Source: Xanthomonas sp. XNM01
Lineage (GTDB): Bacteria > Pseudomonadota > Gammaproteobacteria > Xanthomonadales > Xanthomonadaceae
Length of the DNA stretch: 64,000 bases
Assembly (NCBI RefSeq): GCF_014851915.1
Contig: NZ_JACVAP010000003.1
Location: 434,001-498,000, forward strand
Direction of reading: 5' to 3'
Shown here: piece by piece, positions 46,060 to 55,325 of the stretch
Layout: each line of letters starts with the position of its first letter
Position numbering within the stretch: the stretch's first letter is position 1
Made by a program: the position numbers and the translations under genes
The notes under the pieces: model-generated
Databases searched by the model: none
The model's input: the letters and a program-made list of their open reading frames with translations, nothing else
What the model was told of the DNA's origin: nothing

Positions 46060-47478
46060 ATGAGGCTGCAACGCACGCATTCGGCGTGGCGCTGGTCGGG
46101 GCTGATCGCCTGCCTGCTGCTGGCCGGTCTGTCCCCGCTCGCCGCCCGCCCGACCACCGGAGCGCTGGCGGTCCCCGGCATCGAGGAGGTCCACTTGTCC
46201 GCCCAGCACTGGATCGCGCGCCTGCCCGATCCCGACCGGATCGTGCTCGACCGCGCCGGCATCGACGCGCAGAACGCGCGGATGCGCGCCGAGGATCCCT
46301 CCATCCACGATCTGCGCGCATTGCCGGCGGACCTGCCGGCGGCGATGGTGCGCGAGGCGATCGCACGCCTGTCCGCGCCACCCAGCCGCACCCTGTACGA
46401 CGCCGACGGAGCGGTGTTCTCGGCCGAACGCCTGCAGGCGCTGGACGACGCGCTGGCCCTGGACCAGGTGCCGGCGTCGCGTCCGCTGGCGCTGGGCCTG
46501 GTCGTGCAGCGCGCGGCGCTGCGCGCGTTCCCGACCCGCGAGCGCGCCTTCAGCGCCATCGGCGATACCGACATCGACCGCTTCCAGGAATCGGCGCTGT
46601 TTCCCGGCGACGCGGTCGCGGTGCTGCACGCCAGCCGCGACGGCCAGTGGCTGTTCGTCGCCAGCCAGCGCTACCTGGCCTGGATCGAGGCCGACGCCGT
46701 GGCCATCGGCGGGCGCGACCAGGTGCTCGGCTACGGCGCGAAGGCGCCGTTCCGGATCGTCACCGGCGCGACCGTGGCGACCACCTTCACGCCCGAGCAG
46801 CCGCAGGTCTCGCGCCTGCAGCTGGACATGGGCGTGCGCGTGCCGGTGCTGGCCGACTGGCCGGCCGACCAGCCGGTCAACGGCCAGCATCCCTACGCCT
46901 CGCACGTGATCGAACTGCCGATCCGCGACCGGCAGGGCCGCCTGCAGCTGGTGCCGGCGCTGCTGCCGAAGACCGCCGACACCGCCGCCGACTACCTGCC
47001 GCTGACCCCGCGCAACCTGCTGCTGCAGTCGTTCAAGTTCCTCGGCGAGCGCTACGGCTGGGGCCACGACTACGACACCCGCGATTGCAGCGGCTTCGTC
47101 TCCGAGATCTACCGCAGTTTCGGCGTACTGCTGCCGCGCAACACCAGTGCGCAGGCGGTGAGCCCCGCGCTCGACAGGCTGCCGCTGAAGGACGCCGATG
47201 CCGACGCGCGGCGCGCGGCGCTGGCCGACCTGCAGGTCGGCGACCTGATCTACATTCCCGGCCACGTGATGATGGCCATCGGCCACGAGAACGGCCTGAG
47301 CTACGTGATCCACGACACCGCCGGCGGCGGCTGGCTGGGCGACGACGGCGTGCGCGTGCAGGGCAAGCTCAACGGCGTCGCCGTCACCCCGCTCGAACCG
47401 CTGCTGTTCAACGACACCGCGACCTACGTCGAGCGCATCACCAGCATCCAGAGGATCCGGCCCGCGGCCACCCCATGA
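46060..47478 (+). CDS. SH3b/NlpC-P60 peptidoglycan endopeptidase
   Basis: The 472-residue secreted protein has a signal peptide and two SH3b-like segments (residues ~140-290, including LFVASQRYLAWI). The C-terminal NlpC/P60 domain has catalytic Cys343 in RDCSGFVSE and His402 in PGHVMMAIG. Such enzymes cut D-Glu to diamino-acid bonds and release L-Ala-D-Glu, which suits the epimerase encoded next. GGAGG lies nine bases before the ATG. The stop overlaps the epimerase start (ATGA). Confidence 0.88.
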   Translation: MRLQRTHSAWRWSGLIACLLLAGLSPLAARPTTGALAVPGIEEVHLSAQHWIARLPDPDRIVLDRAGIDAQNARMRAEDPSIHDLRALPADLPAAMVREAIARLSAPPSRTLYDADGAVFSAERLQALDDALALDQVPASRPLALGLVVQRAALRAFPTRERAFSAIGDTDIDRFQESALFPGDAVAVLHASRDGQWLFVASQRYLAWIEADAVAIGGRDQVLGYGAKAPFRIVTGATVATTFTPEQPQVSRLQLDMGVRVPVLADWPADQPVNGQHPYASHVIELPIRDRQGRLQLVPALLPKTADTAADYLPLTPRNLLLQSFKFLGERYGWGHDYDTRDCSGFVSEIYRSFGVLLPRNTSAQAVSPALDRLPLKDADADARRAALADLQVGDLIYIPGHVMMAIGHENGLSYVIHDTAGGGWLGDDGVRVQGKLNGVAVTPLEPLLFNDTATYVERITSIQRIRPAATP

Positions 47479-48572
47479 AGATCACCGACATCCGCCTGGG
47501 CATGCTGCGCGTGCCGCTGAAGACCCCGTTCAAGACCGCGCTGCGCACCGTGGAGACGATCGAGGACATCGTGGTCCTGGTCGACACCGACAGCGGCCAC
47601 ACCGGCTACGGCGAGGCGCCGGCGACCGCGGTCATCACCGGCGACACCCACGGTTCGATCGTCGAGGCGATCGAGCGCTTCATCAAGCCGCGCCTGCTCG
47701 GCCAGGACGTGGCCGACCTCAACCGGCTGTGCGGCCTGGTCCAGGGCGCGCTGGAACGCAACACCAGCGCCAAGGCCGCGGTCGAGATCGCCCTTTACGA
47801 CCTGTGGGCGCAGCTCTACGGCGCGCCGCTGTACAAGCTGCTCGGCGGCGGCGACCCGGTGATCACTACCGACATCACCATCAGCGTGGACCACATCGAC
47901 AAGATGGTGGCCGACTCGATCGCCGCGGTCGAACGCGGCTTCGACTCGCTCAAGATCAAGGTCGGCAAGGACATCGGCGTGGACGTGGAGCGGGTCAAGG
48001 CGATCCATGCCGCGGTCGACGGCCGCGCGCTGCTGCGGCTGGACGCCAACCAGGGCTGGACCGCCAAGCAGGCGGTGCACGCGATGCACGCGCTGGAAGC
48101 GGCCGGCGTGGTCCTGGAACTGCTGGAGCAGCCGGTCAAGGCCGCCGACATCGATGGCCTGCGCTACGTCACCGAACGCGTGCACACCCCGGTGATGGCC
48201 GACGAGAGCGTGTTCGGACCGGGCCAGGTGTTCGACCTGATCCGCAACCGCGCCGCCGACATCATCAACATCAAGCTGATGAAGACCGGCGGCCTGTCCA
48301 ATGCGATCAAGGTCGCCGACATCGCCGCGCTGCACGGCCTGCAGTGCATGATCGGCTGCATGCTCGAATCGAGCATCAGCGTGGCCGCCGCGGTGCACCT
48401 GGCGGTGGCCAAGGCCGATGCGATCACCAAGATCGACCTGGACGGGCCCTCGCTCGGCCGGTTCAACCCGGTCGAGGGCGGCGTGATCTTCGACGAGTCG
48501 GAAATCACCATCACCGATGCGCCGGGGCTGGGCATCAGCGAGATCCGCGGGCTGGAGATGCTGCGCCGATGA
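47475..48572 (+). CDS. L-Ala-D/L-Glu epimerase (enolase superfamily)
   Basis: The 365-residue enzyme has the muconate-lactonizing barrel: KxK with Lys160/Lys162 in LKIKVG, the metal ligands in LDANQGW, LLEQPV and ADESVF, and the second base Lys in IKLMKTGG. The pattern matches YcjG/YkfB, which converts L-Ala-D-Glu to L-Ala-L-Glu during murein peptide recycling. It lies between the NlpC peptidase and the RpiR gene, in keeping with that role. Confidence 0.9.
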   Translation: MKITDIRLGMLRVPLKTPFKTALRTVETIEDIVVLVDTDSGHTGYGEAPATAVITGDTHGSIVEAIERFIKPRLLGQDVADLNRLCGLVQGALERNTSAKAAVEIALYDLWAQLYGAPLYKLLGGGDPVITTDITISVDHIDKMVADSIAAVERGFDSLKIKVGKDIGVDVERVKAIHAAVDGRALLRLDANQGWTAKQAVHAMHALEAAGVVLELLEQPVKAADIDGLRYVTERVHTPVMADESVFGPGQVFDLIRNRAADIINIKLMKTGGLSNAIKVADIAALHGLQCMIGCMLESSISVAAAVHLAVAKADAITKIDLDGPSLGRFNPVEGGVIFDESEITITDAPGLGISEIRGLEMLRR

Positions 48573-48621
48573 GGGCGCCGGCACGCGCCGTCGTCGCCGT
48601 GCCCGGCCAGGGAGGGCTGCC

Positions 48622-49467
48622 GTGGCTCCGCTGCTGAAGATCCGTTCCGAGCGCGACCAGATGTCGGCGATCGAACGCCGCATCGCCGATTTCATCCTCG
48701 ACAACGCCCACCTGCTGCGCGACTACTCCTCGCAGCAGCTGGCCAGCGCGCTGGGCGTCAGCCAGTCCAGCGTGGTCAAGTTCAGCCAGAAGTGCGGCTT
48801 CAAGGGCTATCCGGACCTCAAGTACAGCGTCGGACAGGCCCTGGCCCGCGGCAGCGGCGCGGCCGCCAGCACCGAGGCGCCCGCCGCCGCCGATGCCTAC
48901 ATGCGGCTGGAGGAGGCCCTGCGCCGCAGCAAGGCCGAGGCCGAGGAGGAAACCCGGCTGCTCAACCCGCGCCGGCACATCGAGCGGATCGTGTCGATGC
49001 TCGACGGCGCCGGCAAGGTCTTCGTCTGCGGGCTGGGCGACGACGGCCTGTTCGCCCGCGAGTTCGCGATGCGGCTGTCGCTGGTGGGCGTGCTCACCGT
49101 CCATCACGCCGACCCGATCCTGATGATGGCCAACCTGTCGGCCGCGCGCCCCGGCGACCTGCTGCTGATGTTCTCCGAGTTCGGCCAGCTGCCGGAGCTG
49201 TCGCAGATCAGCCGCCAGTTCCAGGCCTGCGACGGCCAGGTGGTGTCGATCACCCGGCACACCGCCAACCCGCTGCGCGCGCACGCCGATGCCGCGCTGG
49301 CGATCTCGGCGCACGATCCGGCCCCGCACATCGAGCAGCTGCTGTACCGTTCGTCGCTGCAGTACCTGCTCGATTTCGTGTTCGTGCTGCTGTGCCAGTC
49401 CAATCCGGACCGGCACCGCCAGCTCGGCATCAACCTGGAACGCATCCAGCGGCTGCTGGATACCTGA
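48622..49467 (+). CDS. RpiR-family transcriptional regulator
   Basis: The 281-residue regulator has an N-terminal HTH_6 helix-turn-helix (LASALGVSQSSVVKFSQKCGFKGYPDLK, residues ~40-70). A SIS sugar-phosphate domain follows (KVFVCGLGDDGLF, LLLMFSEFGQLPEL). MurR, which controls MurNAc use, is of this family, so a cell-wall amino-sugar signal is plausible. GGAGG lies six bases before the GTG. Position in the operon suggests it regulates this locus. Confidence 0.88.
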   Translation: MAPLLKIRSERDQMSAIERRIADFILDNAHLLRDYSSQQLASALGVSQSSVVKFSQKCGFKGYPDLKYSVGQALARGSGAAASTEAPAAADAYMRLEEALRRSKAEAEEETRLLNPRRHIERIVSMLDGAGKVFVCGLGDDGLFAREFAMRLSLVGVLTVHHADPILMMANLSAARPGDLLLMFSEFGQLPELSQISRQFQACDGQVVSITRHTANPLRAHADAALAISAHDPAPHIEQLLYRSSLQYLLDFVFVLLCQSNPDRHRQLGINLERIQRLLDT

Positions 49468-49488
49468 CACCGCACGAGGCCCCGCCCG

Positions 49489-50286
49489 ATGACGACGCCC
49501 GTCCACCGCCACGCCCGACCGCTGCTGCGCCGCCTGCTGGCCGTGCTCGCGGTGCTGGCGCCCGCGACCGCCGCGGCCGACGCGCCGGCCGCCAGCGCGC
49601 TCGCAGGAAGCCGCCAGCTGGTGCTGGTGACCACCGCCGGCTGGGACGCGACGCAGGGCACGCTGCACCGCTACGAACGCGACGACGACGGTGCCGCCTG
49701 GCGCCAGGCGGGCGCGTTCCCGGTGTCGATCGGACGCGCCGGCAGCGCCTGGGGCACCGGCCTGCACGCGGCCGCCGATGCCGCCGATGGCCCGCGCAAG
49801 CGCGAGGGCGACGGCCGCAGCCCGGCCGGCATCTTCGCGCTGGGCACCGCGTTCGGCTACGCCGCCGCGGCCGATACCCGGCTGCCGTACGCACCGATGC
49901 GGCAGTCGCACTACTGCATGGACGTGCCGGCCTCGCCGCTCTACAACACCATCGTCGACGCCGACCAGGTCGGCCGCGACGCGGTCGACGGTTCGACCGA
50001 GCCGATGCGCCTGGACCTGCACGACAGCGGCGATCCGCGCTACCGGCTCGGGTTCGTGATCGAGCACAACGCGGGCAACGTGCCCGGCGACGGCAGCTGC
50101 ATCTTCGCCCACCTGTGGCGCACCCCCGGCGAGACCACCGCCGGCTGCACCGCGATGGAGGACGCCGACATGCGCGACCTGCTGGCCTGGCTCGATCCCG
50201 CCGCGCAGCCGCGCTTCGTACTGCTGCCCGAGGCGCAGTACCGGCGCCTGGCCGGGCCGTGGACGCTTCCGGAGGCGGCGCGATGA
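49489..50286 (+). CDS. Secreted L,D-transpeptidase-like protein (YkuD superfamily)
   Basis: The 265-residue protein has a signal peptide and a YkuD-like core with an FAHLW histidine and the Cys220 motif TAGCTAM. The latter differs from the usual SHGCxR, as in the family sometimes annotated COG3786. It may form or cut cross-links at meso-diaminopimelate, or act as a carboxypeptidase. The stop overlaps the permease ATG (ATGA). Confidence 0.8.
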   Translation: MTTPVHRHARPLLRRLLAVLAVLAPATAAADAPAASALAGSRQLVLVTTAGWDATQGTLHRYERDDDGAAWRQAGAFPVSIGRAGSAWGTGLHAAADAADGPRKREGDGRSPAGIFALGTAFGYAAAADTRLPYAPMRQSHYCMDVPASPLYNTIVDADQVGRDAVDGSTEPMRLDLHDSGDPRYRLGFVIEHNAGNVPGDGSCIFAHLWRTPGETTAGCTAMEDADMRDLLAWLDPAAQPRFVLLPEAQYRRLAGPWTLPEAAR

Positions 50287-51590
50287 GCGGCGCACCGGAC
50301 AGCGGCAACGAGACCCATCCCGGCCTGGTCCGCGCGGTCAGCCGCTGGCAGATCGTCGGCCTGTCGATCAACGACGTGATCGGCAGCGGCATCTACCTGC
50401 TGCCCGCGGCGACCTTCCTGCTGCTCGGCCCGGCCAGCATCTGGGCGGTGCTGCTGGCCGGCCTGGTCGTGGCCCTGCTGGTGCTGTGCTACGCGCAGGC
50501 GGCCAGCTACTTCGACCAGCCCGGCGGCAGCTACCTTTATGCGCGCGAGGCCTTCGGCCGCTTCGTCGGCTTCGAGATCGGCTGGATGATCTGGCTGACC
50601 CGCATCGCCTCGGCCGCCTCGCTCAGCAACGGCCTGGCCGACGCGGTCAGCCGCTTCTGGGCACCGGCGTCGGGCGGTGCCGGGCGTGCCTTCGTCATCG
50701 TCGCCTCGCTGGCCTTCCTGACCGGCATCAACGTGATCGGCGTGAAGTCGGCCGCGCGCACCGGCGTGGCGCTGGTGATCGGCAAGCTGGTGCCGCTGCT
50801 GCTGTTCATCGCCATCGGCCTGTTCTACGTCGACTGGTCGTGGGCGCTGGCCGGCAAGCCGCCGGGCGCCGGCGACCTGGGCAACCTCGGCGAGGCCGCG
50901 CTGCTGCTGCTGTTCGCCTATGCCGGCTTCGAGAACATCCCGGCCGCGGCCGGCGAGTACCGCAATCCGCGCCGCGACGTGCCGTTCGCGCTGCTGACCA
51001 TGATCACCACGGTCACCCTGATCTACGTGCTGGTGCAGCTGGTCGCGCAGGGCACGCTGACCGGCCTCGCCGGCTCGGCCACGCCGCTGGCCGATGCGGC
51101 CGCCAGCTTCGGCGGCGAGGCGCTGGCCCTGCTGCTGACCATCGGCGCGACGATCTCGATCCTGGGCACCAACAGCAACACGATGATGCTCGGCCCGCGC
51201 TTCCTGTACGCCTTGGCCGCCGATGGCCATGGCCCGCGCTACCTGGCCGCGATCCATCCGCGCTTCCGCACGCCGGCCGCGGCCATCGTCACCCAGGGCG
51301 TGATCGCGCTCGGGCTCGCGCTGTGGGGCTCGTTCGTGCAGCTGGCCCTGCTGTCGATGGTCACCCGCCTGCTGGCCTACATCGGCACCGCGGCGGCGGT
51401 GATCGTGCTGGCGCGGCGCTACGGCGACCGCCCGGACGCATTGCGCCTGCCCGGTGGCCCGCTGATCCCGGTGCTGGCCATCGCGCTGTCGCTGGCGCTG
51501 CTGGCCAGCGCCAGCCTCGGCAACCTGGCTGCGGTGGGCATCGCCGCGCTGGTCGGCGGCGTGATCTACCTGCTGCCGCGGCGCAGCTGA
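50283..51590 (+). CDS. APC-family amino acid permease
   Basis: The 435-residue inner-membrane protein has about 12 helices with the APC signatures INDVIGSGIYLLPAA near residue 30, FAYAGFENIPAAAGEYRNPR in the middle, and a late GGPLIPVLA. It should import an amino acid, small peptide or related solute. Its overlap with the L,D-transpeptidase gene ties it to the cell-wall peptide locus, suggesting it carries a murein-derived product; the substrate is inferred. Confidence 0.88.
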   Translation: MSGAPDSGNETHPGLVRAVSRWQIVGLSINDVIGSGIYLLPAATFLLLGPASIWAVLLAGLVVALLVLCYAQAASYFDQPGGSYLYAREAFGRFVGFEIGWMIWLTRIASAASLSNGLADAVSRFWAPASGGAGRAFVIVASLAFLTGINVIGVKSAARTGVALVIGKLVPLLLFIAIGLFYVDWSWALAGKPPGAGDLGNLGEAALLLLFAYAGFENIPAAAGEYRNPRRDVPFALLTMITTVTLIYVLVQLVAQGTLTGLAGSATPLADAAASFGGEALALLLTIGATISILGTNSNTMMLGPRFLYALAADGHGPRYLAAIHPRFRTPAAAIVTQGVIALGLALWGSFVQLALLSMVTRLLAYIGTAAAVIVLARRYGDRPDALRLPGGPLIPVLAIALSLALLASASLGNLAAVGIAALVGGVIYLLPRRS

Positions 51591-51816
51591 GGCCGGGCCT
51601 CTTCGGATGCCTCGCCGCGCGTAGCAGCCCGGACTGCCGGCGGCACGGCGACGACCGGCGATGCGGCGGGCTCCGCGCCCGCCCACGACATGGTGGGCAC
51701 GTTTCCCGCCGCCGCGTGAACGTGCGCAACGACGCGCCCGCGGCCGGCGCCCGCGTCACATGCGGGTCACCGCGGCCGGCACACATTGGCGGTCCGTCCG
51801 CAGTGGAGCGCCCCGC

Positions 51817-52314
51817 ATGAAGCACCGTCGCATCTACAGCACGCCGAACCTGGCGGCCGCCCAGGCCGCGCTGGGCGCGGCGCGCGAAACCGGCATCGAC
51901 GCCGACGACCTGGCCCTGATCGCACGCTCGGACATCGAGATGGAAGCGATCCCGGACGACATGCGCGAAGGCAAGACCGACACCATCCCGGCCGCGCTGC
52001 GCGGTGCGGCGGGCGGCGGCGCGGTCGGCCTGGTCGCCGGCCTGGTTGCCGTGGCGGTGCCGCCGCTGGGCATCACCCTGGCCGGTGCCGGATTGATCAC
52101 GGTGATCGGCGCGCTGGTCGGCAGCTGGTCGTCGGCGCTGGTCGGTTCCGGCGTGCCCGATCCGGTACGGCGCCGCTTCGAGGAGGCGATCGAGGCCGGA
52201 AAGATCCTGCTGGTGATCGAGGCCGACGACGACCAGCTGCGCATCGCCGAACCGGCGGTGGTGCGTGCCGGTGCCACGCCGCTGCCCTACGACGCGCCGA
52301 GCGCGGTCGGCTGA
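51817..52314 (+). CDS. Membrane-associated protein with a glycine-rich hydrophobic hairpin
   Basis: The 165-residue protein starts with MKHRRIYSTPNLAAA. A ~55-residue hydrophobic segment (residues ~65-115, GAAGGGAVGLVAGLVAVAVP followed by another GxxxG run) gives two helices, between charged domains. The layout resembles DUF1269-type general-stress membrane proteins, where the N- and C-terminal parts form a small ferredoxin-like domain. GGAG lies eight bases before the ATG. Confidence 0.7.
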   Translation: MKHRRIYSTPNLAAAQAALGAARETGIDADDLALIARSDIEMEAIPDDMREGKTDTIPAALRGAAGGGAVGLVAGLVAVAVPPLGITLAGAGLITVIGALVGSWSSALVGSGVPDPVRRRFEEAIEAGKILLVIEADDDQLRIAEPAVVRAGATPLPYDAPSAVG

Positions 52315-52445
52315 TCTCCAGGTCGCGCCGCACCTCGCGCGTCGCGTTCAGCGGTCTAACATCTCGATCACGCGCCCGACCAGTGGCATTAACCCGCACT
52401 TCGCTACCGTGGTCCCACAGACACGATGACGAAGGAGGACACGCG

Positions 52446-52760
52446 ATGAATGCCAATACCGGCTACCAGGTTCCGGGCCGCGCGCCGGTCGAGCCGTTCG
52501 GCGATTCCGGCTACTGGAACCAGCAATTCAAGCGCGAGCCCTACTACGCCGAGGGCGACAGCTACAACGATTACGAGGCGGCCTACCAGGGCGGATACGA
52601 GGCGCGCCAGCGCCATCCGGACGTCGAATTCGACAGCGTCGAGGACGAGATCCGCAACCACTGGGAAGCGACCAAGGGCACTTCCAAGCTGGCCTGGGAG
52701 CGCGCCCGCATGGCTGCGCTGCGCGCCTGGAACCGCGGGTCGGAGCCCGGCGGGCCGTAA
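52446..52760 (+). CDS. Small acidic stress-type protein of unknown function
   Basis: The 104-residue protein is rich in Tyr, Glu and Asp, with YEAAYQGGYEARQRHPD followed by SVEDEIRNHWEATKG and LAWERARMAALRAW. This resembles the repeat motifs of abundant small stress proteins in related bacteria. No membrane segment or signal is seen. GGAGG precedes the ATG by eight bases, and an intrinsic terminator follows. Confidence 0.75.
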   Translation: MNANTGYQVPGRAPVEPFGDSGYWNQQFKREPYYAEGDSYNDYEAAYQGGYEARQRHPDVEFDSVEDEIRNHWEATKGTSKLAWERARMAALRAWNRGSEPGGP

Positions 52761-52787
52761 GCGCGCTGCACGACCACACCCCACACG

Positions 52788-52815
52788 TGCCGACCGGTAT
52801 CCGGTCGGCATTTTT
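52788..52815 (+). terminator. Intrinsic terminator of the small stress-protein gene
   Basis: A perfect 10-base stem (TGCCGACCGG/CCGGTCGGCA, TAT loop) is followed by TTTTT, 28 bases after the stop codon. Confidence 0.9.
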
Positions 52816-52931
52816 GTGGACGGCGGCGTCCTGGACGTTGCTCGTTTGCACCGGGCGCAGCGCACGTGCCGGACGCCCCCCCACGCAGCACGAACCGCCG
52901 CGGACGGCGGCGTTGCTGCCAGCCGCTGGCG

Positions 52932-55109
52932 TCAGGCCGGGCCGCGCAGCTCGAAGGTCGCCGGCGTGCCCGCAACGGACGACGGCGCGATCCAGACATC
53001 GAACCGGCCCGGTTCGGCACCCACGCTGCCATCGGCGCGGCTGAAGGCCAGGTCGGCACGCGTGAGGGTGAACGTCATCTCGCGCTGCTCGCCGGGCTGC
53101 AGCAGGATCTTGGCGAAGCCCTTGAGTTCACGCACCGGACGTACGCGGCTGCCGACCCGGTCGTGCACGTAGAGCTGCACGACCTCCTCGGCCGCGCGGG
53201 TGCCGGCATTGCGGACCAGCGCGCGCACCGTGAGGCGGTCCTGCCACTGCAGCACCGCATCGTCGACCGCGGTCGGACCGTACTCGAAGCGCGCATAGCC
53301 GAGCCCGTGCCCGAACGGATACAGCGCGGTGTGCGGGAACTCGCGCCAGCGCGCCTTGAACTCGGACATCTCCGGCGTCTCGGGGCGACCGGTGCGCGGA
53401 TGGTTGTAGAAGAACGGCTGCTGCCCCGAATCGTGCGGGAAGCTGACCGGCAGGCGCGCGGACGGGCTGTACGCGCCGAACACCACGTCGGCCACCGCAT
53501 GCCCGGTCTGGCTGCCGAGGAACCAGGTCACCGCGATCGCCTGCGCGTCGCGCACCGCGCCCTGCAGCGCCAGCGCGCGGCCATTGCGCAGCAGCACCAC
53601 GACCGGCGTGCCGGTGGCGGCGACCGCTTCGGCCAGCGCCTGCTGCGCGGCCGGCAGCACGATCTGGGTGCGCGACTGCGCCTCGCCGCTGTAGCGCTGC
53701 GGCTCGCCCAGCGCCAGCAGCACCACGTCGGCCGTGCGCGCGGCGGCGACTGCCGCGGCGATGCCGCCGTCCAGTGCGTCTTCCAGGCCACAGCCGTCGA
53801 CCACGTCCAGCGTCGCGCCGTCCGGCAGCCCGGCGCGCAGGCCGGCTTCCAGCGTCACGTAGCGCGACTTGTCGCCGAACAGGGTCCAGCAGCCTTCGAT
53901 GTTGTCGGTGTCGCGCACGAACGGGCCGATCGCGGCGATGCGCTGGCCGGCGCGCAGCGGCAGCACGTCGCCGTCGTTCTTCAGCAGCACGATCGAACGC
54001 CGCGCCGCATCGCGGGCCAGCGCCTCGTGCGCGGCCAGGTGCGCGGTGTCGGCCTCGCGCGCCGGGTCCAGCGAGCGGTAGGGGTCGTCGAGCAGGCCGA
54101 TCGCCGCCTTCACCGTCAGCACCCGCCGCACCGACTCGTCCAGCGTCTCCATCGGCACCTCGCCGCTGTCGACCAGGCCCGGCAGGTGCGCGGCGTAGAA
54201 GCCGCTCTGCATGCTCATGTCCATGCCGGCGGTGAGCGCCAGCCGGGTCGCGTCGCGGTCGTCCTCGGCGTAGCCGTGCGCGACCAGTTCCATGTCGGCG
54301 GTGTAGTCGGACACGACCAGGCCGGGGAACTGCCACTGCCCGCGCAGCAGGTCGGTCAGCAGCGCGCGGTTGGCACTGGCCGGCACGCCGTTGATGTCGT
54401 TGAAGGCGGTCATCACCGTGAGCGCGCCGGCATCGAGCGCGGCCTTGAACGGTGGCAGGTGCACGTCGCGCAGCGTGCCTTCGGCGATCTCGACGAAGTT
54501 GTAGTCCATGCCGCCGGCGACCGCGCCATAGGCGACGAAGTGCTTGGGCGTGGCCAGCAGCGCGTCGTGCGCGCGCAGGTCGTTGCCCTGGAAACCACGC
54601 ACGCGCGCGGCGGCGAACAGGCTGCCGAGCAGGCTGTCCTCGCCCGAGCCCTCGGCCCCCCGGCCCCAGCGCTGGTCGCGGGCGATGTCCACCGCCGGCG
54701 CGTAGGTCCAGTGGATGCCGGCGGCGGTCGCCTCGATTGCGGTGGCGCGCGCGGTGCGCTGCGCCAGGTCCGGCTCGAAGCTGGCGGCCTCGCCCAGCGG
54801 GATCGGAAACACCGTGCGCATGCCGTGGATCACGTCGGCGGCCAGCAGCAACGGAATGCCGAGCCGGCTCTCCTCCACCGCCACGCGCTGGATCTCGCGC
54901 CCCTGCGCCGCGCCCACGCCGTTGAACAGGGCGCCGACCCGGCCGGCGCGGACCTGCTCGAGCACTTCGCCGGCGTTGCGGGTGTTCACGTCCGGATTCA
55001 CGTCGGGTGCGAACGGCCGGACCATGTCGGCGAAGACGCCGAGCTGGCCGACCTTCTCTTCGACGGTCATGCGGGCGATCAGGGATTCGACGCGGGGGTC
55101 GGCGGGCAT
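52932..55109 (-). CDS. bglX: GH3-family beta-glycosidase (BglX-like)
   Basis: The ~725-residue protein has the GH3 catalytic domain (IPLLLAADVIHG, ATPKHFVAYGA), the nucleophile Asp268 in VVSDYTADM, the second GH3 domain and a fibronectin-like C-terminal domain. This is the BglX beta-glucosidase layout. The start giving MPADPRVESLIARMT has no signal peptide, so it may be cytoplasmic, unlike E. coli BglX. The longer upstream frame looks non-coding. Substrate among beta-glucosides or xylosides is not fixed. Confidence 0.9.
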   Translation of the reverse strand: MPADPRVESLIARMTVEEKVGQLGVFADMVRPFAPDVNPDVNTRNAGEVLEQVRAGRVGALFNGVGAAQGREIQRVAVEESRLGIPLLLAADVIHGMRTVFPIPLGEAASFEPDLAQRTARATAIEATAAGIHWTYAPAVDIARDQRWGRGAEGSGEDSLLGSLFAAARVRGFQGNDLRAHDALLATPKHFVAYGAVAGGMDYNFVEIAEGTLRDVHLPPFKAALDAGALTVMTAFNDINGVPASANRALLTDLLRGQWQFPGLVVSDYTADMELVAHGYAEDDRDATRLALTAGMDMSMQSGFYAAHLPGLVDSGEVPMETLDESVRRVLTVKAAIGLLDDPYRSLDPAREADTAHLAAHEALARDAARRSIVLLKNDGDVLPLRAGQRIAAIGPFVRDTDNIEGCWTLFGDKSRYVTLEAGLRAGLPDGATLDVVDGCGLEDALDGGIAAAVAAARTADVVLLALGEPQRYSGEAQSRTQIVLPAAQQALAEAVAATGTPVVVLLRNGRALALQGAVRDAQAIAVTWFLGSQTGHAVADVVFGAYSPSARLPVSFPHDSGQQPFFYNHPRTGRPETPEMSEFKARWREFPHTALYPFGHGLGYARFEYGPTAVDDAVLQWQDRLTVRALVRNAGTRAAEEVVQLYVHDRVGSRVRPVRELKGFAKILLQPGEQREMTFTLTRADLAFSRADGSVGAEPGRFDVWIAPSSVAGTPATFELRGPA

Positions 55110-55242
55110 CGGCGGTGCTTGTCGGTGGGCGGAAGGCGCGATTCTATCGAAGCGCCCGGCGCGGGCGGACGCGCGGGCCCCTGCCCCCTCCACGCCCTGT
55201 TCATGCGCCGCGCCTGTAACGCGCTGTAACGTGCGGCCGCTC

Positions 55243-55282
55243 AAAAGAAAGCGGCGCGGAGCCGGGTGGGCCTCCGCGCCGC
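55243..55282 (-). terminator. Intrinsic terminator of the BON-domain gene
   Basis: On the minus strand an 11-base stem (GCGGCGCGGAG with CTCCGCGCCGC) is followed by TTTCTTTT, about 45 bases after the BON stop. Confidence 0.82.
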
Positions 55283-55325
55283 CGATGGCCTCCCGTCGTC
55301 ACACCGGGAGACCAGGACCGCTGGT

